A stretch of 64,000 nt of DNA from assembly GCF_000717715.1 (NCBI RefSeq), contig NZ_JOAI01000010.1:1-64000 (forward strand), read 5' to 3'. Position 1 is the first letter of the stretch, and every line of letters begins with the position of its first letter. The stretch comes from Streptomyces sp. NRRL B-24484 (GTDB lineage: Bacteria > Actinomycetota > Actinomycetes > Streptomycetales > Streptomycetaceae). This document shows positions 27,201 through 35,910 of the stretch, piece by piece. The position numbers and the translations under genes were made by a program. The notes beneath the pieces are model-generated. The model was given only the letters and a program-made list of their open reading frames with translations. It was not told the origin of the DNA and searched no databases.

Positions 27201-27756
27201 ACCATCCTCCAGAGGGATGAGCAAGGTGTGGCACCGGGCTGTGGGGGCGTGGCCCTGAAGCGTCGTGCCGGGGGGGAATGTCACCGGTGATTGCGATGGG
27301 GGAACAGCAGGGTGGAGCGGCAACCGGCCTGGTGGAGTAGACCATTGGTGTAGACCAACTGCCCTGGAGATTGGCACGTACCAAAGAAGACCGTCAAGGG
27401 TTCGCGAGACCTCGGGGCACACCGTTATCAACGCTTGACACTGCCGTGCGCATCTGGTGGTCGGCGGGGCTTGGACTGGACCATCCCGCCCGACGAATCG
27501 GGCGAATGCCCCGTGAACAGCCATAGATGGCGAACGATCCTTCGACGGGCCTAACCCTCCCTCAAGTGGACCTTAAGGGAGTCCTAATGGAGCGTGCGGT
27601 GAGTGTGCGCTCACCGTGCGTATCCGCATGACAACGGCTCTGCAACGACTGGCGCGTACGCCCCCGCGCGCCGTTGACGCGACCAGTGGTCTGGTCCAGT
27701 CTCGGCGAACTGGTCTGTACCAATGCGCAGACCTTCCCCGACCCTCCGGAGGAAGC
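27201..27756. promoter_or_regulatory. divergent das control region with five DasR-like boxes
   Basis: 556 bases between dasA (leftward) and its paralogue (rightward). Boxes similar to the dre core TGGTCTAGACCA: TGGAGTAGACCA (27333-27344, 10/12), TGGTGTAGACCA (27346-27357, 11/12), TGGACTGGACCA (27472-27483, 10/12), TGGTCTGGTCCA (27687-27698, 10/12) and TGGTCTGTACCA (27711-27722, 10/12). The first two would block dasA, the last two the paralogue; the central one could serve both. Confidence 0.8.
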
Positions 27757-29058
27757 GTGAAGCGGCAGTTGACGGCGGCGATCGGCACGGCGGCCCTGCT
27801 GGCCACCGCGGTGGGGTGCGGCAGCGGCAGCTCCCCCGGCCAGGAACAGGCGGCCTCCGCCGCCGCCACCACGGGGACGATGACGGTCTGGCTGATGGGC
27901 GAGGCCCAGACCAGCTGGCCCGAGCTGGTCCAGCAGGTGAACGACGAGTTCGCGGCCAAGTACCCGAAGGTCGAGCTCCGGCTCCGGTACCAGACCTGGA
28001 AGGACAAGATCGCCAACCTGGACGAGGCGCTCAAGGGCGAGCGGGTGCCCGACGTCGTCGAGCTCGGCAACACCGAGACGATGAAGTACATCCTCAACGG
28101 CTCGCTCGCGCCGGTGGACCGCACGGCCTTCGACAACAACCAGACCTGGATCCGCGGCCTGGTGAACACCTGCACCTACCAGGACAAGCTGTTCTGCGTG
28201 CCCTACTACGCGGGCGCCCGGGTCGCCATCTACAACTCGGCGATGTTCCAGGAGGCCACCGGCAGCTCCTCCGTCCCGGCCACCGAGGACGAGCTGACGG
28301 CCGCCCTCGACAAGATCCAGGCGAAGAACCGCAGCGGGAAGGCCTTCTCGCCGCTCTACCTGCCGGGCCCCTACTGGTACGCCGCGATGTCCTACGTCGC
28401 CGCGTACGGCGGCGCCATCGCCCGCTTCGACGACGGCGGCCGCTGGCACGGCACCCTCAGCGACGAGAAGTCGCGGCAGGGCATCCAGCACTTCGTCGAC
28501 CTGGTGAAGCGGTACAACCACGGCGATCTGACGGTGAACGAGCTCGACCAGGCCGCGGTGCTCGGCAAGCACCGCACCGCGATGCTCTACGGCAACGGCT
28601 GGGAGGCCGCCGCCGCGCTGGAGCCGCTCTCCGGCGACCCCAAGCTCAAGGACGTCGTGAAGGTGGCCGGCATGCCCGGCCCGAACGGCAAGCCGCTGCC
28701 CTCCTTCATCGGCGGCTCGGACCTCGCGGTCACCGCCAAGTCGCAGGTCCAGGCGCTGGCCAAGGACTGGATCCGGATGTTCACCAGCGCCAAGTCGCAG
28801 CAGGTGCTGGCGGACAAGGACACCCTGCCGAACAACCTCACCCAGCTCGCCCCGCTGAAGAACAAGCCGGCCACCGCGGCCGCCGCCAACGCCGTCCCGG
28901 ACGCCTGGTTCACCCCGGTCGCGCCGGGCTGGGCCGCGATCGAGAAGCAGAACGTCCTCGTCGACATGCTGAACGACATCTTCGCCGGCACCTCGGTGGA
29001 GACCGCGGCCAAGACCGCCGACGCCAAGATCGACGCGCTGATCAACAACCCGTCCTGA
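27757..29058 (+). CDS. second DasA-like sugar-binding lipoprotein
   Basis: 433 residues from GTG after GGAGGA (27748-27753). Lipobox ATAVGC (Cys at about residue 22). Strong similarity to DasA through its length: TMTVWLMGEAQTSWPELVQQ, DVVELGNTETMKYILNGSLA, FCVPYYAGARVAIYNS and SFIGGSDLAVTAKS. It has no permease of its own, so it probably feeds DasB-DasC or presents a related oligosaccharide. Two DasR-like boxes in its leader suggest co-regulation. An upstream in-frame ATG at 27616 lies before the boxes and is unlikely. Confidence 0.85.
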   Translation: MKRQLTAAIGTAALLATAVGCGSGSSPGQEQAASAAATTGTMTVWLMGEAQTSWPELVQQVNDEFAAKYPKVELRLRYQTWKDKIANLDEALKGERVPDVVELGNTETMKYILNGSLAPVDRTAFDNNQTWIRGLVNTCTYQDKLFCVPYYAGARVAIYNSAMFQEATGSSSVPATEDELTAALDKIQAKNRSGKAFSPLYLPGPYWYAAMSYVAAYGGAIARFDDGGRWHGTLSDEKSRQGIQHFVDLVKRYNHGDLTVNELDQAAVLGKHRTAMLYGNGWEAAAALEPLSGDPKLKDVVKVAGMPGPNGKPLPSFIGGSDLAVTAKSQVQALAKDWIRMFTSAKSQQVLADKDTLPNNLTQLAPLKNKPATAAAANAVPDAWFTPVAPGWAAIEKQNVLVDMLNDIFAGTSVETAAKTADAKIDALINNPS

Positions 29059-29212
29059 GTCGCCCGGCCGGGCTCCGGAGTTCGTTCCGGGGCCCGGACA
29101 CCGTAGGATCGAGCGGCAACACCTTTGCAGCGAGTGTGCGGACTCGCCGCCGTGAGGACCCGCCGGGCCAGGAGCCCGCAGCGGGCAGAACCATCTCAAC
29201 GGAGGCACACCG

Positions 29213-30265
29213 ATGTCCGACCCGCAGACCGTCCCCGGCAGGATCATGGCGGCGGAGATGGCCGAGCAGCCGGCCGTCCTGCAGCGCATCCTCGACGAGG
29301 GCGCCCCCAAGATCCGCGAGATCGCCGCCGAGATCGCCGCCCGCAACCCCCGCTTCGTGCTGCTGACCGCCCGCGGCACCTCCGACAACGCGGCCCTGTA
29401 CGCGAAGTACCTGATCGAGGTGCTGCTCGGCAAGCCGGCCGGCCTCACCTCGATGTCCACCACCACCGCCTACGGCGCCAAGCCGGACCTGCGGGACTGC
29501 CTGGTCGTCACGGTCAGCCAGTCCGGCGGCTCGCCCGACCTGGTGGCCTCCACCAAGGCGGCCCGCGAGGCCGGCGCCATCACCCTCGCGGTGACCAACA
29601 ACGCCGGCTCCCCGCTGGCCGAGGTCTCCGAGTTCCACATCGACGTGCTGGCCGGCCCGGAGAAGGCCCTGCCCGCCACCAAGACGTACACCGCCGAGCT
29701 CCTCGCGCTGTACCTCTTCGTCGAGGGCCTGCGCGGCGGCGACGGCTCGGCCGCCAAGGCCCTGCCCGGCCTCGCCGCCGGCATCCTGGAGCGCCAGGCC
29801 GAGGTCAAGTCGCTCGCCGAGCGGTACCGCTTCGCGCAGCGCCTGGTCATCACCTCGCGCGGCTACGGCTACCCGACCGCCCGCGAGGCGGCGCTGAAGC
29901 TGATGGAGACCACCTACATCCCGGCCTCGCCGTTCTCCGGCGCGGACCTGCTGCACGGCCCGCTGGCCATGGTGGACAACGTCTCCCCGGTGATCGCCAT
30001 CGTCCCGGACGGCAAGGGCGGCGAGGCGCTGCAGCCGGTGCTCGACCGGCTCCGCGGCCGCGGGGCCGACCTCGTCGTGATCGGCCAGGAGGCCCAGGTC
30101 GAGGCGGCCTCGGCGGGCTTCGCGCTGCCGGCCGGCGTGCCCGAGGAGGTGCAGCCGATCCTGGAGATCCTGCCCCTGCAGCTGCTCGCCTACGAGGTGA
30201 CGATCGCCCGCGGCCAGGACCCGGACGCGCCGCGCGCCCTCGCCAAGGTCACCGAGACCCACTGA
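29213..30265 (+). CDS. SIS-domain protein, amino-sugar phosphate isomerase/deaminase-like
   Basis: 350 residues, start after ACGGAGG. Two SIS domains as in the isomerase half of GlmS: FVLLTARGTSDNAALYAKYL and VVTVSQSGGSPDLVAST in the first, then ITSRGYGYPTAREAALKLME and SPFSGADLLHGPLAMVD in the second. No glutaminase domain, so it would act on free amino-sugar phosphates (deaminase or isomerase such as AgaS/NagB-like SIS enzymes), converting the GlcN-6-P or GlcNAc-6-P derived from chitin. Located where nagB lies in S. coelicolor, but of the SIS rather than the NagB fold. Confidence 0.8.
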   Translation: MSDPQTVPGRIMAAEMAEQPAVLQRILDEGAPKIREIAAEIAARNPRFVLLTARGTSDNAALYAKYLIEVLLGKPAGLTSMSTTTAYGAKPDLRDCLVVTVSQSGGSPDLVASTKAAREAGAITLAVTNNAGSPLAEVSEFHIDVLAGPEKALPATKTYTAELLALYLFVEGLRGGDGSAAKALPGLAAGILERQAEVKSLAERYRFAQRLVITSRGYGYPTAREAALKLMETTYIPASPFSGADLLHGPLAMVDNVSPVIAIVPDGKGGEALQPVLDRLRGRGADLVVIGQEAQVEAASAGFALPAGVPEEVQPILEILPLQLLAYEVTIARGQDPDAPRALAKVTETH

Positions 30266-30287
30266 CGCCAGGCGCAGGGGCACACGC

Positions 30288-30329
30288 GAGAGGGGCGCTG
30301 CGGGGTGAGAACCCCGCAGCGCCCCTCTC
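30288..30329 (+). terminator. strong terminator after the SIS-domain gene
   Basis: Perfect 19-bp inverted repeat (30288-30306 with 30311-30329), loop GAGA, 22 bases past the stop. The remaining gap to 30598 shows no gene. Confidence 0.88.
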
Positions 30330-30598
30330 GTACGTCCGGCCCTGCACGTCCGGTCCCGCAGGCCCCGGGGCCGGTGTCCGGCGGGCGGCGGAGCCGCCGC
30401 GATCCGGAAAGCACTACGGGCCACGGCGCCGACACGGGACCCTCAACCCGTGCGGCACCGCAGCCCGGAGCTGTCGTCGGCGGCCGGTGCGGCCGGGAGT
30501 TGTGCGGGACTCCCGGCCACCGGTGCGCCGACCGAGGAGCGGCCTCGCGCGGTCAGGGCAGTGTGCGCGGGGGCCTCTCCTTGGTGCGTTTCCCATTG

Positions 30599-30651
30599 TG
30601 GACTAGACCAATTGTGGTTGTCCAGGGGTCCGCCGACATTGGTCTGGACAA
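30599..30651 (+). promoter_or_regulatory. two DasR-like boxes and a likely leaderless promoter for the PdtaS-like kinase
   Basis: TGGACTAGACCA (30599-30610, 11/12 to the dre core) and TGGTCTGGACAA (30640-30651, 10/12). Downstream, TAGGCT at 30684-30689 could be a -10 that starts transcription at or near the GTG at 30696, giving leaderless mRNA. Confidence 0.6.
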
Positions 30652-30695
30652 CGCCGGGGAAGGTCCTGCGGGGCCGTTTTCGTTAGGCTCGCCCT

Positions 30696-32213
30696 GTGCC
30701 CTCGCTGAACGAACTCGTCCGCCGCCACACCACCCTCACCGGTGCCGACGTGGAGTGGCTGCACCTGCTGGTCTCGGAGTGGCAGCTGCTCTCCGACCTG
30801 TCCTTCGCCGACCTGGTGCTCTGGATCCCCACCTGGGACGGCATCCGGTACGTCTCGGTCGCCCAGATGCGCCCGAACACCGGGCCGACCTCCTACCAGG
30901 ACGACATGGTCGGCCACCTGGTGCCGCGCGGCCGCCGCCCGCTGCTGGACGCCGCCTACGACGAGGGCCGGATCGTGCGCGAGGGCGACCCGGAGTGGCG
31001 CGAGGAGGTGCCCGTCCGGGTCGAGTCCATCCCCGTCCGGCGCGAGGGCCGGGTGCTGGGCGTGATCGCGCGCAACACCAACCTGCTGACCGTCCGCACC
31101 CCCAGCCGGCTGGAGCTCACTTACCTGCAGAGCGCCTCCGACCTGGCCCAGATGATCGCCGCCGGAACGTTCCCCTACCCGGCCGAGCAGACCGACATGG
31201 ACGCGGCCCCCCGCGTCGGCGACGGACTGATCCGGCTCGACGCGGACGGCATCGTCACCTACGCCAGCCCCAACGCGCTCTCCGCCTACCACCGGATCGG
31301 CCTCAACACCGACCTGGTCGGCAGTCATCTCGGCCGTGCCACCGCCGAGTTGGCCCCGCCGTCGCGTTCCGCGGTGCACGAGTCCCTGGTGAAGATGGCC
31401 AGCGGCTGGGCACCCCGGCAGACCGAGGTCGAGGCGCAGGGCGGGGTGGTCATCATCCGCTCCATCCCGCTCAAGCCCAAGGGCACCCCCACCGGGTCCC
31501 TGGTGCTCTGCCGCGACGTCACCGAGCTGCGCCGGCGCGACCGCGAGCTGATGACCAAGGACGCCACCATCCGGGAGATCCACCACCGGGTGAAGAACAA
31601 CCTGCAGACCGTCGCCGCGCTGCTGCGGCTGCAGTCCCGCCGGATGGACTCCGACGCCGGCCGGGCCGCGCTGGACGAGGCGGTGCGGCGGGTCGGTTCG
31701 ATCGCCATCGTGCACGAGACCCTCTCGCAGACCCTGGACGAGCAGGTCGCCTTCGACGAGATCGCCGACCGGGTGCTCGCCATGGTGATGGAGCTCTCCC
31801 AGGACGGGCTGGTCGGCACCAAGCGCACCGGCAGCTTCGGCATCCTCACCGCCGAGGTCGCCACCCCGCTCGCGATGATCCTCACCGAACTGCTGCAGAA
31901 CGCCCTGGAACACGCGTTCGGCCCGAAGGCCGCCGGCAACCTGGAGGTCAGCGCCCTGCGCGGACGGGCCCCGGCCACCGGCATGGGCTGGTCCGAGAGC
32001 TGGAACGGCGGGGTCAAGCCGGAGGAGTACCTGCTGATCACCGTGCAGGACGACGGCCGCGGGATGCCCGAGGACTTCGACCCGCAGAAGGCCGGCAACC
32101 TCGGCCTGCAGATCGTCCGGACCCTGGTCACCGGTGAGCTCGGCGGCACCTTCGACATGGTCGCGGCGCCGGACGGCGGCACCAAGGTCGTCCTGGAGAT
32201 CCCGGTGAAGTAG
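30696..32213 (+). CDS. soluble sensor histidine kinase, PdtaS-like (HWE/HisKA_2 type)
   Basis: 505 residues, no membrane segment. GAF-type domain (about 15-160), PAS domain (about 170-285), then the HisKA_2 motif IREIHHRVKNNLQTVAALLR (phospho-His at about 296) and an ATPase domain (LTELLQNALEHAF, VQDDGRGMPEDFD, NLGLQIVRTLV). This is the PdtaS architecture; in mycobacteria PdtaS phosphorylates the ANTAR regulator PdtaR, which is not adjacent here. GTG start without a ribosome site. The DasR boxes in front link it to amino-sugar status. Confidence 0.85.
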   Translation: MPSLNELVRRHTTLTGADVEWLHLLVSEWQLLSDLSFADLVLWIPTWDGIRYVSVAQMRPNTGPTSYQDDMVGHLVPRGRRPLLDAAYDEGRIVREGDPEWREEVPVRVESIPVRREGRVLGVIARNTNLLTVRTPSRLELTYLQSASDLAQMIAAGTFPYPAEQTDMDAAPRVGDGLIRLDADGIVTYASPNALSAYHRIGLNTDLVGSHLGRATAELAPPSRSAVHESLVKMASGWAPRQTEVEAQGGVVIIRSIPLKPKGTPTGSLVLCRDVTELRRRDRELMTKDATIREIHHRVKNNLQTVAALLRLQSRRMDSDAGRAALDEAVRRVGSIAIVHETLSQTLDEQVAFDEIADRVLAMVMELSQDGLVGTKRTGSFGILTAEVATPLAMILTELLQNALEHAFGPKAAGNLEVSALRGRAPATGMGWSESWNGGVKPEEYLLITVQDDGRGMPEDFDPQKAGNLGLQIVRTLVTGELGGTFDMVAAPDGGTKVVLEIPVK

Positions 32214-32281
32214 CGGGCGCCGCCCCGGACCCGGCGACGGGCCCGGGGCGGGTTCCGGACCGGAGGCCCCGGAAACGCCAC

Positions 32282-32320
32282 GAGGCCCTGCCGACCGGGG
32301 GGGTGGGTCGGCAGGGCCTC
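32282..32320 (+). terminator. terminator of the PdtaS-like kinase gene
   Basis: 15-bp perfect inverted repeat (32282-32296 with 32306-32320). Confidence 0.85.
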
Positions 32321-32507
32321 TCAACCCGTTCCGGCCGTCGGGGGGAGTCGGCCGGAGCGGGGGCTCTGTGGGTGCGACGCGTTCCACTCGTGCGTTGCAC
32401 ACGGTGAACGGCCCAGGTCCACAATATTGCTCTCAGTGAGCAGTATCAAGGCCCCTGGCGGCTCGGCGTCGTCCGGGTCGCGCCGTAGTGCGCGACCCTT
32501 CGTGCGG

Positions 32508-32539
32508 AAGGCCCTGGGAACACTGGGAGACAGGGCCTT
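32508..32539 (-). terminator. terminator of wblE
   Basis: AAGGCCCTG (32508-32516) pairs with CAGGGCCTT (32531-32539). On the wblE strand the stem is followed by a less GC-rich stretch. The 32321-32507 interval holds nothing recognisable. Confidence 0.6.
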
Positions 32540-32574
32540 TGATCATGGGTTGATCAGGTGGTGCTGGCGGCGTG

Positions 32575-32826
32575 TCAGGCGGTGCGCGCGCGGTTGCGGG
32601 CGGCACGACGCTTCATCGCACGACGCTCGTCCTCGCTCATTCCGCCCCAGACGCCGGCGTCCTGGCCGGTCTCGAGCGCCCACTGCAGGCACTGGTCCAT
32701 GACGGGACAGCGGCGGCACACGGCCTTGGCTTCCTCGATCTGCAGCAGAGCAGGACCGGTGTTCCCGATCGGGAAGAACAGCTCCGGGTCCTCTTCGCGG
32801 CAGACAGCGCGGTGGCGCCAGTCCAT
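32575..32826 (-). CDS. wblE: WhiB-like iron-sulfur regulator WblE (WhiB1 orthologue)
   Basis: 83 residues. Four cluster-binding cysteines at C9, C37, C40 and C46 (AVCRRCPVMDQC) and the GVWGG turn (58-62), then a basic C-terminus for DNA/sigma contacts. Wbl proteins carry an NO- and O2-sensitive [4Fe-4S] cluster and bind the principal sigma factor. The length, compact form and position before the lipid kinase gene match WblE. GGAGGAG lies 11-12 bases before the ATG. Confidence 0.93.
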   Translation of the reverse strand: MDWRHRAVCREEDPELFFPIGNTGPALLQIEEAKAVCRRCPVMDQCLQWALETGQDAGVWGGMSEDERRAMKRRAARNRARTA

Positions 32827-33170
32827 GGTCGTCCAACTCCTCCGGTCGGTGGGCGGTGGCCCGGCCGACACAATCGACGGCTTGTGAATGTGAACGCTTT
32901 CACGAATCCCGCAACAGCAAAAGCGACCAAAGGCCCATCGGGCCCGGGTGGTCTGCGCTGAGGTGGGGTTCGGGCGATTCGAGGGAGTTCCGCGTGTCCC
33001 GCTGCGGCCCGTCCCGATCGCCATGTAGAGGTTCGCAAACCTGCGGCCCGGATACAACCCCCTTCGGCAAGGAATTTTTGATTCTTCGGTGTCGCATAGC
33101 TCACAGCCCGTACTTCTATGGGGTGAAGGGGGCTAGCGCGTTCGAGAAGAAGGGCGGGACCCCCTTCTGG
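32827..33170 (-). promoter_or_regulatory. upstream control region of wblE with a 14-bp palindrome
   Basis: 344 bases without a gene. GTGAA-CGCT-TTCAC (32890-32903) is a perfect five-bp inverted repeat about 65 bases before the wblE start, a likely operator. An AT-richer patch at 33068-33120 marks the probable promoter and implies a long leader. Confidence 0.5.
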
Positions 33171-34142
33171 TCACACAATCACACGCAGTGCCCGCCGAAC
33201 GCCTGTGAAACTGACGCGACTCCTGTCTCCAAGGTGGTCCCCGTCGACCTGAAACGGGGCAGGTTCCTCTGAAACCAAGGTGAAGTGCCTGACGTCGTGA
33301 TAGGAGACGACGTGCTTCCCGGCCGGCCCGGAGGCCGTCGCGGCACCGTCCGCAGGGGTGTGCGACCGCAGAATCTGACGGACCGTTCGAGCCGTGCCGA
33401 ACGCCGTCATTCGAGTGATGCCGAAGATGTCAAGGTGCGTCTCGAAGGACGCGGAGGGCGAGGGGTAGACCGGACGGTTCCCGAGGAAGGTCCACGGCGA
33501 GGTGTTGCTGACTATCGACAGCACCAGGCCCGGCACCGGCTCCTGCCCGTTGATCTGCAGGGTGACGGGGCCGTTCCGGCGGTGCTCACGCTCGGTGACG
33601 TAGTGCCGGAGCGCCTGGTTGACGTAGAGGGCGTGCGTCGACCGCCGTCCCGCCCTGCGCTGCTCCTCGACCCGGCCCACCACGCCGGCGTCGAAGCCCA
33701 GCCCGGCGGTGAAGGTGAACCAGCGGTCCGGCTGCCCCTCGGAGAAGGCCTTGCCCAGGCCGATGGAGCGCTCCCGCCGGACGGCCAGCGCGTCCAGCAG
33801 CGCACCGGTCGCCTCCACCGGGTCGTTCGGCAGCCCCAGCGCGCGGGCGAAGACGTTGGTCGAACCGCCCGGCACCACCGCCAGCCGCGGCACCCGCTCG
33901 GACGGGCCGTGCGCGAGCAGCCCGTTCACCACCTCGTTGACCGTCCCGTCGCCGCCCAGGGCGACCACCAGGTCCACCCCGCCGTCCTCGGCCGCGGCGC
34001 GCGCCAGGTCCCCCGCGTGACCGCGGTACGCGGTCTGCACGACCTCCAGCTTGAGGTCGCTGCGCAGGGCGTGGATCAGTACGTCGCGGGTGCGGGCACT
34101 GGTGGAGGTCGCCATCGGGTTCACGACCAGGAGAGCGCGCAT
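33171..34142 (-). CDS. diacylglycerol/sphingosine kinase-like lipid kinase
   Basis: 323 residues beginning MRALLVVNPMATSTS. DAGK catalytic domain with the nucleotide loop GGDGTVNEVVNGL (63 onwards) and LAVVPGGSTNVFARAL. The remainder is the beta-rich C-terminal lobe (FTAGLGFDAGVVGRVE, FQVDGDHLG). It phosphorylates diacylglycerol or a related lipid at the membrane, like DgkB/YegS. The ATG has only weak upstream pairing. Divergent from the next gene, 51 bases apart. Confidence 0.87.
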   Translation of the reverse strand: MRALLVVNPMATSTSARTRDVLIHALRSDLKLEVVQTAYRGHAGDLARAAAEDGGVDLVVALGGDGTVNEVVNGLLAHGPSERVPRLAVVPGGSTNVFARALGLPNDPVEATGALLDALAVRRERSIGLGKAFSEGQPDRWFTFTAGLGFDAGVVGRVEEQRRAGRRSTHALYVNQALRHYVTEREHRRNGPVTLQINGQEPVPGLVLSIVSNTSPWTFLGNRPVYPSPSASFETHLDIFGITRMTAFGTARTVRQILRSHTPADGAATASGPAGKHVVSYHDVRHFTLVSEEPAPFQVDGDHLGDRSRVSFTGVRRALRVIV

Positions 34143-34193
34143 GAACGCCAGCCTACGGGTCGGTACGCGGGGTGCGGCGGTTACCCTGCTGGA

Positions 34194-34649
34194 GTGACCG
34201 CCGAGACCGCCCGCACCCCCACCGCCCCTGCCCCTGGCCAGGAGGGCGCTGCCGGCCCCGCCGGGGCCCGCCCGGCCCCGCTGACGGCGGGTGCCGCCAT
34301 CACCCTGCTGGAGGGCGCCGCGCTCGCCGGATGGGGCCTCTACGACGTCGTCTCCTCCCTCGCGGGCGACGAGGCCGCGGCCGGCCGCAGCGCCGCCGGC
34401 GCCGCCGTCCTGCTGCTGATGGGCCTCTTCCCGCTGCTGGCCGGCCGGGCGCTGCTGCGACTGCGCCGCTGGGGCCGCAGCCCCGCGCTGCTGACCAACT
34501 CGATCTGCCTGCCGGTGGCCTACTACATGTGGCAGGGCGGCGGCGCCGTCCGGGCCGCCGCGGTCGCCGTCGGGCTGCTCGGCCTGGCCGGCATCGTCTC
34601 GCTGCTGAACCCGAAGGTCACCACCGCCCTCTACGGCGAGCGCGACTGA
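34194..34649 (+). CDS. small integral membrane protein, conserved hypothetical
   Basis: 151 residues from GTG, with three to four membrane segments after residue 30 (TAGAAITLLEGAALAGWGLY, AAGAAVLLLMGLFPLLAGRA, LPVAYYMW, AAAVAVGLLGLAGIVSLL). No catalytic motif. Leaders of this type (TAETARTPTAP) are disordered. GGAG abuts the GTG, so translation may be from a leaderless mRNA. Confidence 0.7.
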   Translation: MTAETARTPTAPAPGQEGAAGPAGARPAPLTAGAAITLLEGAALAGWGLYDVVSSLAGDEAAAGRSAAGAAVLLLMGLFPLLAGRALLRLRRWGRSPALLTNSICLPVAYYMWQGGGAVRAAAVAVGLLGLAGIVSLLNPKVTTALYGERD

Positions 34650-34681
34650 CGACAGCCGGCCGAACACCGGCCGGGCACGGC

Positions 34682-34723
34682 GAAGGCGAAGGGGCGCGGT
34701 CCGGACCGCGCCCCTTCGCCTTC
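34682..34723. terminator. bidirectional terminator
   Basis: Perfect 21-bp inverted repeat (34682-34702 with 34703-34723) between the convergent membrane-protein and sigma-factor genes. Confidence 0.85.
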
Positions 34724-34756
34724 TGCGTCACTGCACCGGGTCGGGCCAGGCCGCCC

Positions 34757-35812
34757 TCACTCCTCGACGAGGAGCTTCTCCCGCAGCTGGGCCAGGGTGC
34801 GGGCGAGCAGCCGCGAGACGTGCATCTGCGAGATGCCCACCTCGGCGGCGATCTGCGACTGCGTCATGTTGCGGAAGAACCGCAGCACCAGGATCTTCTG
34901 CTCGCGCGGCGGCAGCTGCGCGAGCAGCGGCTTCAGCGACTCCCGGTACTCGACGCCCTCCAGCGCCTCGTCGGTCGCGCCGAGGGTGTCCGCCACGGCG
35001 GGCGACTCGTCGTCGCTGTCCGGCACGTCCAGCGAGAGCGTGGAGTACGCGTTGGCGGACTCCAGACCCTCCAGCACGTCCTCCTCGGAGATCCCGAGGT
35101 GCTCGGCCAGCTCGTGCACGGTGGGGGAGCGTCCGTGCCGCTGCGAGAGCTCGCTGGTCGCCGTGGTCAGCGACAGCCGCAGCTCCTGCAGCCGGCGCGG
35201 CACCCGGACCGCCCAGCCCTTGTCGCGGAAGTGCCGCTTGATCTCGCCCACGATGGTCGGCGTCGCGTAGGTGGAGAACTCCACCCCGCGCTCGTGGTCG
35301 AAGCGGTCCACCGACTTGATCAGGCCGATGGTGGCGACCTGGGTCAGGTCGTCCAGCGGCTCGCCCCGGTTGCGGAAGCGCCGCGCCAGGTGCTCGACCA
35401 GCGGGATGTGCATCCGCACCAGCTGGTTGCGGATCTCCACCCGCTCCGGCGAGCCGTCCGGCAGCTGGGAGAGCCGCACGAACAGCGCCCGGGCGGCCTC
35501 GCGGTCCGGCGCCGCCGAGCGGTGGCCCTGGGCGGGCACCGCTCCGCGCACCGCGGTCGCGGCGGACGACAGCTCCTCGTCCGCGGGCGCGGCCGCCGCG
35601 GCGGGCTGCTCCGGTGTCGGATCGGTGGGCTGGGTCATCCGCTGGGCGTCCTTCGGGTACGCGTCGTCGGTCGGGTCGGCGTCGGCGATGCGGGCAGCGC
35701 TCGCCTGGGGCGGTACGGCCACGTCTGCGGTGGCCGCCGGCATCGCGGCGGCCCCTGTGCGGTCCAGATCACTCACGGCGATCACCCGTTCCGTTCCGGG
35801 AGCACTTCTCAC
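34757..35812 (-). CDS. sigH: SigB/SigF-family stress-response sigma factor (SigH-like)
   Basis: Group III sigma factor. About 130 Ala/Pro/Glu-rich N-terminal residues, then region 2 (LVRMHIPLVEHLARRFRNRG, LTQVATIGLIKSVDRFD), region 3 (VPRRLQELRLSLTTATSELS) and region 4 (LPPREQKILVLRFFRNMTQS, QIAAEVGISQMHVSRLLART). Starts are uncertain: GTG 35812 (351 residues) and GTG 35776 (VSDLDRTG, 339 residues) are both open, and S. coelicolor SigH is known for several isoforms. Position next to a kinase-type anti-sigma gene and near wblE supports SigH of the osmotic/developmental stress regulon. Confidence 0.85.
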   Translation of the reverse strand: MRSAPGTERVIAVSDLDRTGAAAMPAATADVAVPPQASAARIADADPTDDAYPKDAQRMTQPTDPTPEQPAAAAAPADEELSSAATAVRGAVPAQGHRSAAPDREAARALFVRLSQLPDGSPERVEIRNQLVRMHIPLVEHLARRFRNRGEPLDDLTQVATIGLIKSVDRFDHERGVEFSTYATPTIVGEIKRHFRDKGWAVRVPRRLQELRLSLTTATSELSQRHGRSPTVHELAEHLGISEEDVLEGLESANAYSTLSLDVPDSDDESPAVADTLGATDEALEGVEYRESLKPLLAQLPPREQKILVLRFFRNMTQSQIAAEVGISQMHVSRLLARTLAQLREKLLVEE

Positions 35813-35910
35813 TGGCTGTACCGCAGCGGACTGCGGTACGGGGGAGCCGCACGCGCCGGGCGCCGGCCCCGCCGGGCGGCACCTGCGCGTACGGCCCGAT
35901 GCGCACGGCG

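Noticed and set aside
33285..34193. Extension of the 34194 membrane protein upstream to 33285
   Set aside because: Runs antisense to the lipid-kinase gene; its sequence there is Arg/Gly/Pro shadow, and the membrane protein begins at GTG 34194.
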